Shown here: positions 1-8,834 of the stretch, piece after piece
Layout of the letters: the number at the start of each line of letters is the position of its first letter
How positions within the stretch are numbered: the first letter of the stretch is position 1
Assembly: GCA_019359595.1 (NCBI GenBank)
Contig: JAHHGZ010000038.1
Span: forward strand, 25,663 to 89,662
Length of the DNA stretch: 64,000 nucleotides
Direction of reading: 5' to 3'
Source of the DNA: Cyanomargarita calcarea GSE-NOS-MK-12-04C
Lineage (GTDB): Bacteria > Cyanobacteriota > Cyanobacteriia > Cyanobacteriales > Nostocaceae
Notes under the pieces: generated by a model
Seen by the model: only the letters and a program-made list of their open reading frames with translations
Told to the model about the DNA's origin: nothing
The model's database searches: none
Made by a program: the position numbers and the translations under genes

Positions 1-552
1 CTAGCTGGGGTGGTCAAAAACAAGAGTCTTAACAGGGATGGAACTAAATCTTAGCAAATTGTTTTCTAGTTATGCAAGTTATTAGTTGCTGAAACTTTCC
101 AAAAACAATTAACAGCAAAATAAATTCCGAAAAATGTATCCGGGTAGTTGTGACTGTTAAACAGATGTCACGACTAGTCGGTTTTTAAAATAGGAACACA
201 TTAAGAGTTTTTTGTACTTAGAAGAATTGAAAAAATAAATGATCGCGTACGGTGGGCGTTCCCTCGCTAATAATGTATATTCAAACACTTTACCCAGCCT
301 ATCCTACGGCTATATTGGATATTTTTTTAATTGACCATAGCAACTTTTTAAAGAGCTTGATTTCTTTAGTTAATCTAAAATCACATTTCCGTTGTCAAAT
401 AACCTTTCTAAGATAGAGGCAGCAACCACAAGTTGCGATTCACAACAAAGATACTGGCACAGTCGGGATTACTCACAGTGAGAAAGCAAAATTCGTGATT
501 GTGTCCGGTGATGAACCAAACCAACTGCCAGTCGTTCGGGAGAACTTAAAAC
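1..552. other. gene-free region upstream of fbp
   Basis: No ORF with coding character is visible. The stretch is AT-rich and presumably holds the fbp promoter and leader; a GGGAG about 11 bases before the fbp start can serve as ribosome binding site. I found no clear NtcA box (GTA-N8-TAC) at a sensible position and no terminator-like hairpin. Confidence 0.5.
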
Positions 553-1602
553 ATGACTAAAGCCGCAGAATCTCTAGAGTTGTCTATTAACAACGGCACA
601 GACCGTAGCTTAGATCGCGATTGTACAACTTTATCCCGTCATGTCCTACAGCAACTTCAAAGCTTTTCTCCTTCTTCTCAAGACCTGAGTGCGCTGATGA
701 ATCGCATCGGCCTTGCTGGTAAATTGGTTGCCCGTCGTCTGAGTCGTGCCGGTTTGATGGAAGGCGTTCTCGGATTTACTGGGGAGACGAACGTGCAAGG
801 AGAATCCGTCAAAAAGATGGATGTCTATGCTAACGATGTATTTATCTCGGTTTTCAAGCAAAGCGGCTTAGTCTGTCGCCTAGCTTCCGAGGAAATGGAA
901 GATGTCTACTATATTCCCGAAAATTGCCCAATTGGTCGTTATACATTATTGTATGACCCGATTGATGGTTCCTCAAACACCGATACAAATCTCAGCTTGG
1001 GTTCCATCTTCGCGATTCGGCAACAGGAAGGAGACGACCTCAATCATGAAGCTTTAGATTTGCTAGCTCCAGGACGTAAGCAAATTGCTGCAGGATATAT
1101 CCTGTATGGTCCAAGCACAATGCTAGTCTATACTATAGGCAAAGGGGTTCATTCCTTTGTTCTCGATCCCAGCTTAGGAGAATTTATCCTCTGTGAGGAA
1201 AATATCCAGATTCCCAACCACGGGTCAGTTTACAGCGTCAACGAAGGCAATTTCTGGCAGTGGGATGAATCTATCCGGGAGTATGTCCGCTACGTCCACC
1301 GGACACAAGGCTATTCGGCTCGCTATAGTGGAGCAATGGTTAGCGACATCCATAGAGTTTTGCTTCAAGGTGGTGTGTTTCTCTATCCAGGGACGCTACA
1401 ACAACCAGAGGGTAAGTTGCGTTTGCTTTATGAATCTGCTCCCCTAGCTTATGTGATTGAGCAAGCAGGTGGCCGTGCGACTACAGGGCACATGGATATT
1501 TTGGACGTAGTGGCGAAAAAACTGCATCAACGGACACCTTTGATTATTGGCAGCAAACAGGATGTAGCAAAAGTAGAGTCCTTTATTCAAAACGGTCATT
1601 AG
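553..1602 (+). CDS. fbp: class I fructose-1,6-bisphosphatase
   Basis: Hydrolyses fructose 1,6-bisphosphate to fructose 6-phosphate in gluconeogenesis and the Calvin cycle, in the cytoplasm. The 349-residue product has the usual class I length. It carries the metal-binding DPIDGSSN motif (from about residue 135) and the [11 protein letters not shown] segment near residue 258 that forms part of the sugar-phosphate site. The ATG has an upstream GGGAG. Zwf and OpcA follow on the same strand, as in the oxidative pentose phosphate cluster of Nostoc, but 620 bp separate it from zwf and no transaldolase gene lies between. Cyanobacteria also use a dual FBPase/SBPase (GlpX type); this one is the class I enzyme. 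Confidence 0.95.
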   Translation: MTKAAESLELSINNGTDRSLDRDCTTLSRHVLQQLQSFSPSSQDLSALMNRIGLAGKLVARRLSRAGLMEGVLGFTGETNVQGESVKKMDVYANDVFISVFKQSGLVCRLASEEMEDVYYIPENCPIGRYTLLYDPIDGSSNTDTNLSLGSIFAIRQQEGDDLNHEALDLLAPGRKQIAAGYILYGPSTMLVYTIGKGVHSFVLDPSLGEFILCEENIQIPNHGSVYSVNEGNFWQWDESIREYVRYVHRTQGYSARYSGAMVSDIHRVLLQGGVFLYPGTLQQPEGKLRLLYESAPLAYVIEQAGGRATTGHMDILDVVAKKLHQRTPLIIGSKQDVAKVESFIQNGH

Positions 1603-2222
1603 ACAAAGTGGCTTTGGGATAAAGCTTGCTTCCTTGTAACCGCTAATAATAAAAGGAATCGATGAGCAATTTGGAATTTTGGATTGTTAGAGCCCAAACG
1701 TTGGATGTATTATTGGCAACTCCAAAATTTCAAATACCGAATTAACTAATTAGTTAACGCTGATATTAAGGTTTGGCATTTGGGAGGAGTCAAGCGATCA
1801 TATTTATGGCAGCTTCTGCTCAATCGGATTGATAAGAGGCAAGGAAGATAGATGTTGCCGCCACTTTGGGTTAATCCTGTTTATGTGCCGAGAGTATGCT
1901 TTGTACAAACGCAGTCAAGAGAGGGCATTGCTGAATTACGGTTCATGCAGGCGATTGATTCTCCTCCTTGCTAGGCCACGTAACAGAAATACAATTTAGG
2001 CGAGCAGTTAGTAGCGCAAGACACAACATTTACTATGGGTTCCAAAAACCCCAACCCAAGCAACGTCAGATAATAGTGTTGAGAGTTGAGTTTTTAGTTA
2101 AATAGGGGAGAGTTGAGAATTTAGTTTTTTCCTCAACTCCTAACTCCTAACTCCTAACTCCTAACTCCTAACTCCTAACTTATAACCATCGTCCAACTAC
2201 AAAACTTAGAACTGAAAATTCT
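1603..2222. other. fbp-zwf spacer, no transaldolase gene
   Basis: This 620-bp gap lies where related Nostoc genomes carry tal. I read it in all frames and saw no transaldolase-like peptide, only short frames broken by stops. The last 90 bases hold a heptamer repeat array. The stretch must contain the zwf promoter if fbp and zwf are not co-transcribed. Confidence 0.55.
2133..2180. repeat. TAACTCC heptamer tandem array (STRR)
   Basis: Six to seven near-perfect copies of TAACTCC run in tandem just upstream of zwf. Heptameric short tandemly repeated repetitive sequences are a known feature of Nostocales genomes. The same unit recurs near 3.8, 5.4, 21.4, 22.2, 33.1, 35.1 and 42.6 kb in this window. 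Confidence 0.9.
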
Positions 2223-3752
2223 ATGGTCAGTTTACTTGAAAATCCCTTGCGTGCCGGACTACAACAGCAAGGGATGCCCGAACCCCAGATCATAGTCATC
2301 TTTGGTGCTTCCGGTGACCTCACCTGGCGCAAATTAGTCCCAGCGCTTTATAAATTGCGGCGGGAAAGACGCATTCCAGCAGAAACCACTATTGTTGGTG
2401 TGGCACGTCGAGACTGGACTCATGAGTACTTCCGCGAACAAATGCAAAAAGGGATGCAAGAAGCTCATCCCAAAGTTGAACTTGGGGAACTCTGGCAGGA
2501 CTTTTCTCAAGGCCTGTTCTACTGTCCTGGTAACATAGACCACCCAGAGGACTATGAAAAGCTGAAGAATTTGTTAACTGAATTAGACGAGAAACGTGGA
2601 ACCCGAGGAAACCGGATGTTCTACCTTTCCGTTGCTCCTAACTTTTTTCCAGAAGCGATTAAGCAGTTGGGTGAAGGGGGAATGCTCCAAGACTCCTACA
2701 AACACCGTCTAGTAATCGAAAAACCCTTTGGTCGAGACTTGGCTTCGGCGAAGAGCCTAAATATAGTAGTACAAAAGTATTGCAAAGAAAACCAAGTCTA
2801 CCGCATTGACCACTATCTGGGTAAAGACACTGTTCAGAACCTGTTAGTATTTCGCTTTGCAAATGCGATTTTTGAACCGTTGTGGAATCGGCGGTTTGTT
2901 GACCACGTACAGATTACTGTCGCAGAAACCGTAGGCGTTGAAGACCGAGCTGGATATTATGAAAGCGCCGGCGCATTGCGGGATATGTTGCAAAATCACT
3001 TGATGCAACTTTACTGCTTGACGGCGATGGAAGCACCCAACGCAATGGATGCTGATAGTCTGCGTACCGAAAAAGTGAAGGTTTTACAGGCTACTAGATT
3101 AGCAGACGTTCACAACCTCAGCCTTTCAGCAATACGCGGTCAATATAGCGCCGGATGGATGAAAGGGAAGCCCGTACCTGGGTATCATGAAGAACCTGGT
3201 GTTGCTCCCAACTCCACAACACCCACCTATGTGGCGATGAAATTTTTGGTTGACAATTGGCGCTGGCAAGGAGTTCCTTTCTACCTGCGTACTGGCAAGC
3301 GGATGCCGAAAAAAGTGAGTGAGATTTCCATCCACTTCCGCGAAGTTCCCTCTCGGATGTTCCAATCCGCCGCGCAACAGATGAACGCCAACGTTTTGAC
3401 AATGCGGATTCAGCCGAATGAAGGAATCAGCTTGCGTTTTGAAGTCAAGATGCCTGGGGCCGACTTCCGCACCCGTTCCGTGGATATGGACTTTAGTTAT
3501 GGTTCTTTTGGTATCGAAGCAACTTCCGATGCCTACGATCGCCTATTTCTAGATTGTATGATGGGCGATCAATCCCTATTCACGCGGGGAGACGAAGTGG
3601 AAGCTGCTTGGCAGGTAGTGACACCAGCCCTTTCCGTTTGGGATGCACCCTCAGATCCAGCAACAGTTCCCCGATATGAAGCTGGTACCTGGGAACCCGT
3701 AGAAGCGGAGTTATTAATCAACCAAGATGGTCGCCGCTGGCGCAGACTTTAA
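2223..3752 (+). CDS. zwf: glucose-6-phosphate 1-dehydrogenase
   Basis: First enzyme of the oxidative pentose phosphate pathway: it oxidises glucose 6-phosphate to 6-phosphogluconolactone with NADP+. In cyanobacteria it supplies reductant in the dark and, in diazotrophs, in heterocysts. The 509-residue protein has the N-terminal Rossmann nucleotide motif ([11 protein letters not shown], from about residue 28) and the substrate-binding, catalytic RIDHYLGK motif at about 194-201. The length is normal. It is followed after about 180 bp of heptamer repeats by opcA, its allosteric activator, so the two are probably expressed together. Confidence 0.97.
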   Translation: MVSLLENPLRAGLQQQGMPEPQIIVIFGASGDLTWRKLVPALYKLRRERRIPAETTIVGVARRDWTHEYFREQMQKGMQEAHPKVELGELWQDFSQGLFYCPGNIDHPEDYEKLKNLLTELDEKRGTRGNRMFYLSVAPNFFPEAIKQLGEGGMLQDSYKHRLVIEKPFGRDLASAKSLNIVVQKYCKENQVYRIDHYLGKDTVQNLLVFRFANAIFEPLWNRRFVDHVQITVAETVGVEDRAGYYESAGALRDMLQNHLMQLYCLTAMEAPNAMDADSLRTEKVKVLQATRLADVHNLSLSAIRGQYSAGWMKGKPVPGYHEEPGVAPNSTTPTYVAMKFLVDNWRWQGVPFYLRTGKRMPKKVSEISIHFREVPSRMFQSAAQQMNANVLTMRIQPNEGISLRFEVKMPGADFRTRSVDMDFSYGSFGIEATSDAYDRLFLDCMMGDQSLFTRGDEVEAAWQVVTPALSVWDAPSDPATVPRYEAGTWEPVEAELLINQDGRRWRRL

Positions 3753-3755
3753 AAA

Positions 3756-3932
3756 GTTAATTGTTAGTTGTTAGTTGTTAGTTGTTAGTTGTTAATTGTT
3801 AATTGTTAGTTGTCTACGAACCGATAACTCCTAACTCCTAACTCCTAACTCCTAACCCCTAACTCCTAACTCCTAACTTCTAACAACTAACCACTAACCA
3901 CTAACCACTAACCACTAACCAATAACAACTAA
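3756..3932. repeat. composite heptamer array between zwf and opcA
   Basis: Three heptamer types follow one another: TTAGTTG (about 3756-3812), TAACTCC (about 3824-3880) and TAACCAC (about 3882-3930). The array fills nearly the whole zwf-opcA spacer and reaches to within two bases of the opcA start, so no purine-rich ribosome binding site is present there. Confidence 0.9.
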
Positions 3933-3933
3933 T

Positions 3934-5310
3934 ATGGTTTCCCAAGCTCCTACTGTTTTTTCACTTCAGGCACCGAAGGATATTTCTGTCACAGAAATTG
4001 AAGCGGAACTGAGTCAAATTTGGCAAAGTTATGGTATGACGGGAACTGATGGTACCTTACCTGCTGCCACTCGTGCCACAACTTTTACTTTGGTGGTTTA
4101 CGAACCTGAAGAAACTCAGTATCTCTTGGCTGCTGCTGGATTTTACCACGGCCCAATTGATGGCATTCTCGGACCTCAGATGGAAGCGGCACTCCGGGAA
4201 TTGCAAAAAAAACACGGGCTACCTGAGACTGGAATTCCAACACCTGAAATTCTCGCCATATTGCGCGAAGAAGTCGCCAAACATGAGAGCGGCGGAACAG
4301 CAGGTAATCCGGCAGGGATTGCATCCTACAGTTCCGATGGAAAAAGCCCGAAAATTGCTGATGAAATTGCTTCACGCAACCCCTGCCGGATTATTAATTT
4401 GTCTCCTCTGGCTGGGGAAGACGAAGGTGTGAAGGCGCAAGTCTCCGCTTATTGTCCGATCCAAAAGCAATCATCAAGTACCCTCGTCTGCTGCGAATAC
4501 ATCACTCTAGCTGGAACCCCTGCGGCTTTGGAACGCATCGGTGGGATGGTGCCGGCGTTGTTGATCGGTGGTTTGCCAAAATTCCTGTGGTGGAAGGCAA
4601 CACCAGACCTCAACAACGGACTATTTAAGCGATTGGCAGCAGTTTGCAATAATGTGATTGTCGATTCTTGCCAATTTAACGAGCCAGAAACTGATTTGCT
4701 CAGTTCACAAAGCTTAGTAGAAGCTGGTATACCTCTAGCTGACTTGAATTGGCGTCGTCTCTCTGCATGGCAAGAATTAGCGGCAGAAGCTTACGATTCA
4801 CCCCAACGTCGGGCTGCGTTAGGAGAAATTGATCGAGTAAATATTGATTACGAAAAAGGCAACCCCGCTCAAGGCTTAATGTTTTTGGGCTGGTTGGCGA
4901 GTCGTTTAGAATGGCTTCCGGTTTCTTATCAAAAAGAAAGCGGAGATTATGACATCACCAAAATTCAGCTTGTTGGCAAAGACCAGCGTCCAATAGAAGC
5001 TGAATTAGCAGGAGTACCGATTGCCAGTTCTGGTCAGATTATCGGCGACTTGATTGCTTTGCGTTTGAGTTCTACCAATCCGGAAGCAAATTGCGGTACG
5101 CTGATTTGTACGGAAACAGGCGGTTGTATGCGGATGGAAACCCAAGGTGGTGCCCAGTCTGCGGGTTTGTTCCAACAAGTGAGTTCACTTTCCGAACAAA
5201 AGGCCGAATCTTTGCTGAGTAAGCAGGTACAACGCTGGGGTCGTGAGGCACTGTTTGAAGAAAGCCTTGCGGTGACAGCGCAAATTCTGAAGTTGGGAGT
5301 TAGGAATTAG
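3934..5310 (+). CDS. opcA: glucose-6-phosphate dehydrogenase assembly protein OpcA
   Basis: OpcA binds and activates cyanobacterial glucose-6-phosphate dehydrogenase, linking it to redox control by thioredoxin. The 458-residue product matches the family's cyanobacterial form. Near residues 60-115 it has a peptidoglycan-binding-like helical repeat (YHGPIDGILGPQMEAALREL), typical of cyanobacterial OpcA, followed by the OpcA core. Scattered cysteines in the core (for example VCCEYITLAG, NCGTLICTETGGC) are candidate redox sites. It lies directly after zwf. The ATG is preceded by heptamer repeats instead of a Shine-Dalgarno sequence, so initiation may depend on an unstructured leader or on coupling. 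Confidence 0.95.
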   Translation: MVSQAPTVFSLQAPKDISVTEIEAELSQIWQSYGMTGTDGTLPAATRATTFTLVVYEPEETQYLLAAAGFYHGPIDGILGPQMEAALRELQKKHGLPETGIPTPEILAILREEVAKHESGGTAGNPAGIASYSSDGKSPKIADEIASRNPCRIINLSPLAGEDEGVKAQVSAYCPIQKQSSSTLVCCEYITLAGTPAALERIGGMVPALLIGGLPKFLWWKATPDLNNGLFKRLAAVCNNVIVDSCQFNEPETDLLSSQSLVEAGIPLADLNWRRLSAWQELAAEAYDSPQRRAALGEIDRVNIDYEKGNPAQGLMFLGWLASRLEWLPVSYQKESGDYDITKIQLVGKDQRPIEAELAGVPIASSGQIIGDLIALRLSSTNPEANCGTLICTETGGCMRMETQGGAQSAGLFQQVSSLSEQKAESLLSKQVQRWGREALFEESLAVTAQILKLGVRN

Positions 5311-5488
5311 GAATGAGGAGTTGGGAGTTATACCAGTGTGTGCGGGAAATCACGCAAACGGGCTTGATTAAGCTCAAACTCACGAAGAATTGGTATTAGA
5401 GGTAAAAAGTTAGGAATAATGAGTAAGAATCTAGTATAATTCAAAACTCCTAATTCCTAACTCCTAACTCTTAAGTCGCAACTCTTTT

Positions 5489-6928
5489 ATGTCTTTAATT
5501 ATTGCAGGAGAACGCAGTGGGGTGGGCAAGACAACAGTCACGCTCACCCTTTTGTCGTCTTTGTATCGGCACAAAAAACAGGTACAGTCTTTTAAGGTTG
5601 GTCCTGACTACATTGACCCGATGTTTCATCAGCACGTTACTGGTCGAGCTTGTCGGAATTTAGACCCAGTATTGACTTCAGAAGCTTACGTACAGCAATG
5701 TTTTAGCCGTCACAGTCAAGGGGTGGATTATGCCCTGATTGAAGGAGTGATGGGGCTTTTTGATGGAGTGAAATGGAGTGGGGAAGACAAAGAAATAGCG
5801 AAAAATATCTTCCCCCTCTCCTCTTTCGCTAGTACGGCTCACATCGCACGGTTGCTGGATTTACCTGTCGTTTTGGTGATTGATTGCAGTCGATTATCTG
5901 GTTCTGTGGCAGCGATCGCTTACGGTTATTGTTCTTTTGACCCTGGGATAAAAATTGCTGGTTTGGTACTCAATCGTGTGGGAAGCGATCGCCATTTATC
6001 CCTACTAAAAGATTCTCTAGAACCCCTGCAATTACCAATTATTGGAGTGCTGCGACGTCAAGATAACATCACAATTCCCGATCGCCATTTGGGTTTAATC
6101 CCTACAGAGGAACTCCCCGAACTAAATGCTGTGATTGAACGACTCGCCGATTTGGGCGATACTTGCTTTGACTGGGAAAAATTGTTACCCCTGTTACGGT
6201 CTAGCAAAGAAGAAGGACAAGCAAGAACCGCAGCTGCTTATACCTCCACTTCCCCACTTTCCCATTCCCCGATTAGAATTGGAGTTGCTCGCGATCGCGC
6301 TTTTAATTTCTACTATCAAGACAATCTTGATTTGTTACAAGAACTCGGTGCAGAACTAGTTTTCTGGAGTCCCTTGGAAGATACCAAACTGCCGTTCGGT
6401 GTACAAGGAATGTATTTCGGAGGTGGATTTCCGGAAATCTTTGCCCAACAACTTGCGGAAAATACTAATACTCGTGATGCAATTAGAACAGCCATTTTAG
6501 AGGGAATGCCGACAATTGCTGAGTGTGGTGGGTTGATGTATCTGTGCGAGGAAGTTGTAGATTTTGAGGGTAAATCTTGGCCAATGGTAGGAGTATTACC
6601 CACAACAGCAGTGATGGATAAACGTTTAACTTTGGGATATCGTCGTGCAGTTGCTTTGTCTAATAGTTTGCTATTTGATGCTGGTACGACTGTTTGCGGA
6701 CATGAGTTCCACCGTTCTCGTTTAATTTTGGAACCGAGTCAGCCTTTGTTTAAAACTTATCGGTACGATAGTGAAGAATTTACAGGACATGAAGGATGGA
6801 GTTTGCTTGAGAATCTCCACGCTTCTTATGTTCATATGCATTGGGGAGCGACTGCTGAGATTCCGCAACGGTTTTTAGAGAAAATAATCGCGAAACCCTT
6901 TGTCCCCACGCTGTTAAACTGTGATTAA
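5489..6928 (+). CDS. cobB: cobyrinate a,c-diamide synthase
   Basis: Amidates the a and c side chains of cobyrinic acid using glutamine and ATP, in cobalamin or pseudocobalamin synthesis; also called CbiA. The 479-residue protein has an N-terminal P-loop (GERSGVGKTT, residues 7-16) and a C-terminal class I glutamine amidotransferase domain with the nucleophile Cys346 in AECGGLMYL and a late histidine in HMHWG. Between the domains (about residues 241-262) lies a Ser/Pro-rich linker. Cobalt-type ECF transporters lie 11 kb downstream. I saw no cobalamin riboswitch before it; the upstream stretch contains more TAACTCC repeats and no obvious ribosome binding site. Confidence 0.93.
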   Translation: MSLIIAGERSGVGKTTVTLTLLSSLYRHKKQVQSFKVGPDYIDPMFHQHVTGRACRNLDPVLTSEAYVQQCFSRHSQGVDYALIEGVMGLFDGVKWSGEDKEIAKNIFPLSSFASTAHIARLLDLPVVLVIDCSRLSGSVAAIAYGYCSFDPGIKIAGLVLNRVGSDRHLSLLKDSLEPLQLPIIGVLRRQDNITIPDRHLGLIPTEELPELNAVIERLADLGDTCFDWEKLLPLLRSSKEEGQARTAAAYTSTSPLSHSPIRIGVARDRAFNFYYQDNLDLLQELGAELVFWSPLEDTKLPFGVQGMYFGGGFPEIFAQQLAENTNTRDAIRTAILEGMPTIAECGGLMYLCEEVVDFEGKSWPMVGVLPTTAVMDKRLTLGYRRAVALSNSLLFDAGTTVCGHEFHRSRLILEPSQPLFKTYRYDSEEFTGHEGWSLLENLHASYVHMHWGATAEIPQRFLEKIIAKPFVPTLLNCD

Positions 6929-6950
6929 AGCCATATCCTACAAATAACCA

Positions 6951-7595
6951 ATGACAGCTACCATCCCCGTTGTCAAACCCATCAGCAAAATTCACCTAGC
7001 TCCTGGTAGCCTAGTAACTATCTCTGATGTCACCTGGCAAGAATTTGAGTCGATTTTGCAGGAATTGGGAAACAAACGCGCTGCACGAGTTGCCTATAGC
7101 GAAGGTAGATTAGAAATCATGGTTCCTCTACCCGAACACGAAATTCCTAGAGATTTAATATCTGATATAGTAAAAACCCTGCTTAGGGCAAAAAAAATTA
7201 GATATCAACCCTTTGGTTCTACCACTTTTAAACGCGAAGGTGCAGCAGGTGTCGAACCTGATGCCTGCTTTTACATCAAAAATTATCAGATGATGATTGG
7301 TCGTCGCCGTTTGCAAGCTAATGACCCTCCACCAGATTTAGCTATTGAGGCTGATGTCACATCTAAGACAACCATAGATGCATATCTAGCCATTGGAGTC
7401 CCTGAAGTTTGGATTTATGATGATGGCAATTTCACTATTTCTTTATTGCAAAATAATAAATATATAAAATCGGATACTAGCCCGAATTTCCCGGATGTTA
7501 ATATTAGGAAAATTATCACTGATACGGTGGAACGTGCGTGGGTAGTAGGAAATCTTCAAGCTTTAGAAGAATTAGAGTCATCACTAACTCGATAA
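6951..7595 (+). CDS. Uma2 family (DUF820) PD-(D/E)XK nuclease-like protein
   Basis: Member of a family that is strongly expanded in cyanobacteria and predicted to have a restriction-endonuclease fold; its role is unknown. The 214-residue protein shows the family landmarks: an N-terminal TWQEFE segment, EGRLEIMVPLPEHE, the acidic pair in VEPDACFYI, DLAIEADVTSKT and PEVWIYD. The acidic residues in the last three motifs fit the metal site. It starts 22 bp after cobB on the same strand, but a functional link is unlikely, since Uma2 genes are scattered through such genomes. Confidence 0.85.
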   Translation: MTATIPVVKPISKIHLAPGSLVTISDVTWQEFESILQELGNKRAARVAYSEGRLEIMVPLPEHEIPRDLISDIVKTLLRAKKIRYQPFGSTTFKREGAAGVEPDACFYIKNYQMMIGRRRLQANDPPPDLAIEADVTSKTTIDAYLAIGVPEVWIYDDGNFTISLLQNNKYIKSDTSPNFPDVNIRKIITDTVERAWVVGNLQALEELESSLTR

Positions 7596-7869
7596 ATGTA
7601 GCCCATATTCCGCACTTCAAATAGTAGTATAACCAAATTAAATCAAAAAAAACCAAAATTTATAACTTTGACACAACCCTCAAAAAAAGAAATTAAACAG
7701 GATAACTACCCAGCTTTCATCTATTGTTTAAAATGGATTGCATTTGGAAGTGCGGAATGTAGGATAAATCTGACTGGTTAAAGATTTCAACCCATTTTAA
7801 TGGGCTTAAGCTTTGAGCCGAAACTTTAGTTTACGGCTGATTACAATTAGTGCAAGATATCAATACAGG

Positions 7870-8310
7870 CTAATACTGTGCCCCGATCGCATTAATTTTG
7901 TCGTTAAGTTCGCGAATGCGACGAGATAAAACACCAATAATATTTACAGCAATTTCCGGAGTTTCTTCGATGGCATCGTAAAGTTGTTCTTGAGTGAGTT
8001 CCAAACATTCACAAGCTTCTAAACTTGTGGCTGATGCCGAACGTGGTTGAGCGTCAAACACTGACATTTCACCAAAAGATTCCCCTTTGGAAAACTCTGC
8101 CAATAGTTTATCCCCAATATGAATTTTGACTCTACCTGAAATAACAATATAGAGCGATCGCCCTTCTTCTCCCTGTTTAAAAATTGTGTAATTAGCTGGA
8201 AATGATAACTCATCCATTACCGAAGCCAGTCCCACAATAAAATCATCGCGCAATTCCTTAAAAATCGGAACTCGTCGGATAAATAATAATCGGTCAACAC
8301 TTGTAAGCAT
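7870..8310 (-). CDS. cyclic-nucleotide-binding domain protein
   Basis: A single cNMP-binding beta-roll of 146 residues with no DNA-binding domain or other output domain. The phosphate-binding cassette is well kept: FGEMSVFDAQPRSASA has the Gly-Glu and the Arg-Ser-Ala expected for cAMP or cGMP binding. A C-terminal helix (RRIRELNDKINA) follows. It lies downstream of the large transporter-HEAT gene on the same strand, separated by a broken four-helix-bundle gene and by heptamer repeats. It may be a regulatory partner of that membrane protein (inference). The gap upstream of its start is filled by TTAGTTG-type repeats. Confidence 0.85.
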   Translation of the reverse strand: MLTSVDRLLFIRRVPIFKELRDDFIVGLASVMDELSFPANYTIFKQGEEGRSLYIVISGRVKIHIGDKLLAEFSKGESFGEMSVFDAQPRSASATSLEACECLELTQEQLYDAIEETPEIAVNIIGVLSRRIRELNDKINAIGAQY

Positions 8311-8314
8311 AAAG

Positions 8315-8420
8315 ATTAGTGGTTAGTTGTTGTTGGTTAGTTGTTATTGGTTAGTTGTTGGTGGTTAGTTGTTGGTGGTTAGTTGTTGGTGGTTAGTGGT
8401 TAGTGGTTGGTGGTTTTTTG
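8315..8420. repeat. TTAGTTG/GTGGTTAG heptamer-like array
   Basis: Degenerate tandem repeats of TTAGTTGTTGGTGG type lie between the cNMP-binding gene and the remnant of a four-helix-bundle gene. The stop codon of the broken gene (8400-8402) falls inside the array. Confidence 0.8.
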
Positions 8421-8790
8421 GTTTTTTGAGGCGTTATCAAGGTATTTTAGATAAGCATTCAATTTTGGAGATAATTCATCAATAATTGGTCTAAGTTTAT
8501 CAACTTGTTCGCTAGTTAATAATTTGCGAGTATATGCTCTTCTTAACCAAAATCTTGTTTCATGTAAAGAACAAGAAAGCTATTTTGATAAAGCGTCGAT
8601 TATCCTGAAAATTATAACGTCCACTTCCCTCTGCAATATTAGCTCCTACACTATCGACAGCACGAACAATTTGCTTACCAACAGTATCTTTTTCAAATTG
8701 GCTCCAACCCAAAACAATATTCCAAATTTTATCTGCTAACTTTTCCGACAATTGAAAGACCTGTAAATCCTCAAAATTTGATTTCTCCAT
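8400..8790 (-). pseudogene. frameshifted four-helix-bundle protein (S23/Avd-like family)
   Basis: The intact N-terminal frame starts at 8790 (MEKSNFEDLQVFQLSEKLAD) and carries the family's VGKQIVRAVDSVGANIAEGSGR motif, then stops early after RRFIKIA. Another frame resumes at once with SLHETRFWLRRAYTRKLL and runs to a stop at 8400, giving the expected C-terminal helix. The break lies within the 7 bases 8571-8577, where 6 would keep the frame, so a one-base insertion (or sequencing error) explains it. The family includes proteins encoded in 23S rRNA insertions and the accessory protein of diversity-generating retroelements; no reverse transcriptase is seen here. Confidence 0.75.
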
Positions 8791-8834
8791 ATTTCCCCAC
8801 CAACAACTAACACTTAACACCTAACAACTAACAC

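Noticed and set aside
3756..3932. Possible CRISPR array
   Set aside because: Units are contiguous heptamers without unique spacers; likewise the 127-bp array has no spacers, and there are no cas genes.
8400..8790. Diversity-generating retroelement (because of the Avd-like four-helix-bundle protein)
   Set aside because: No reverse transcriptase, template repeat or variable repeat was found nearby.
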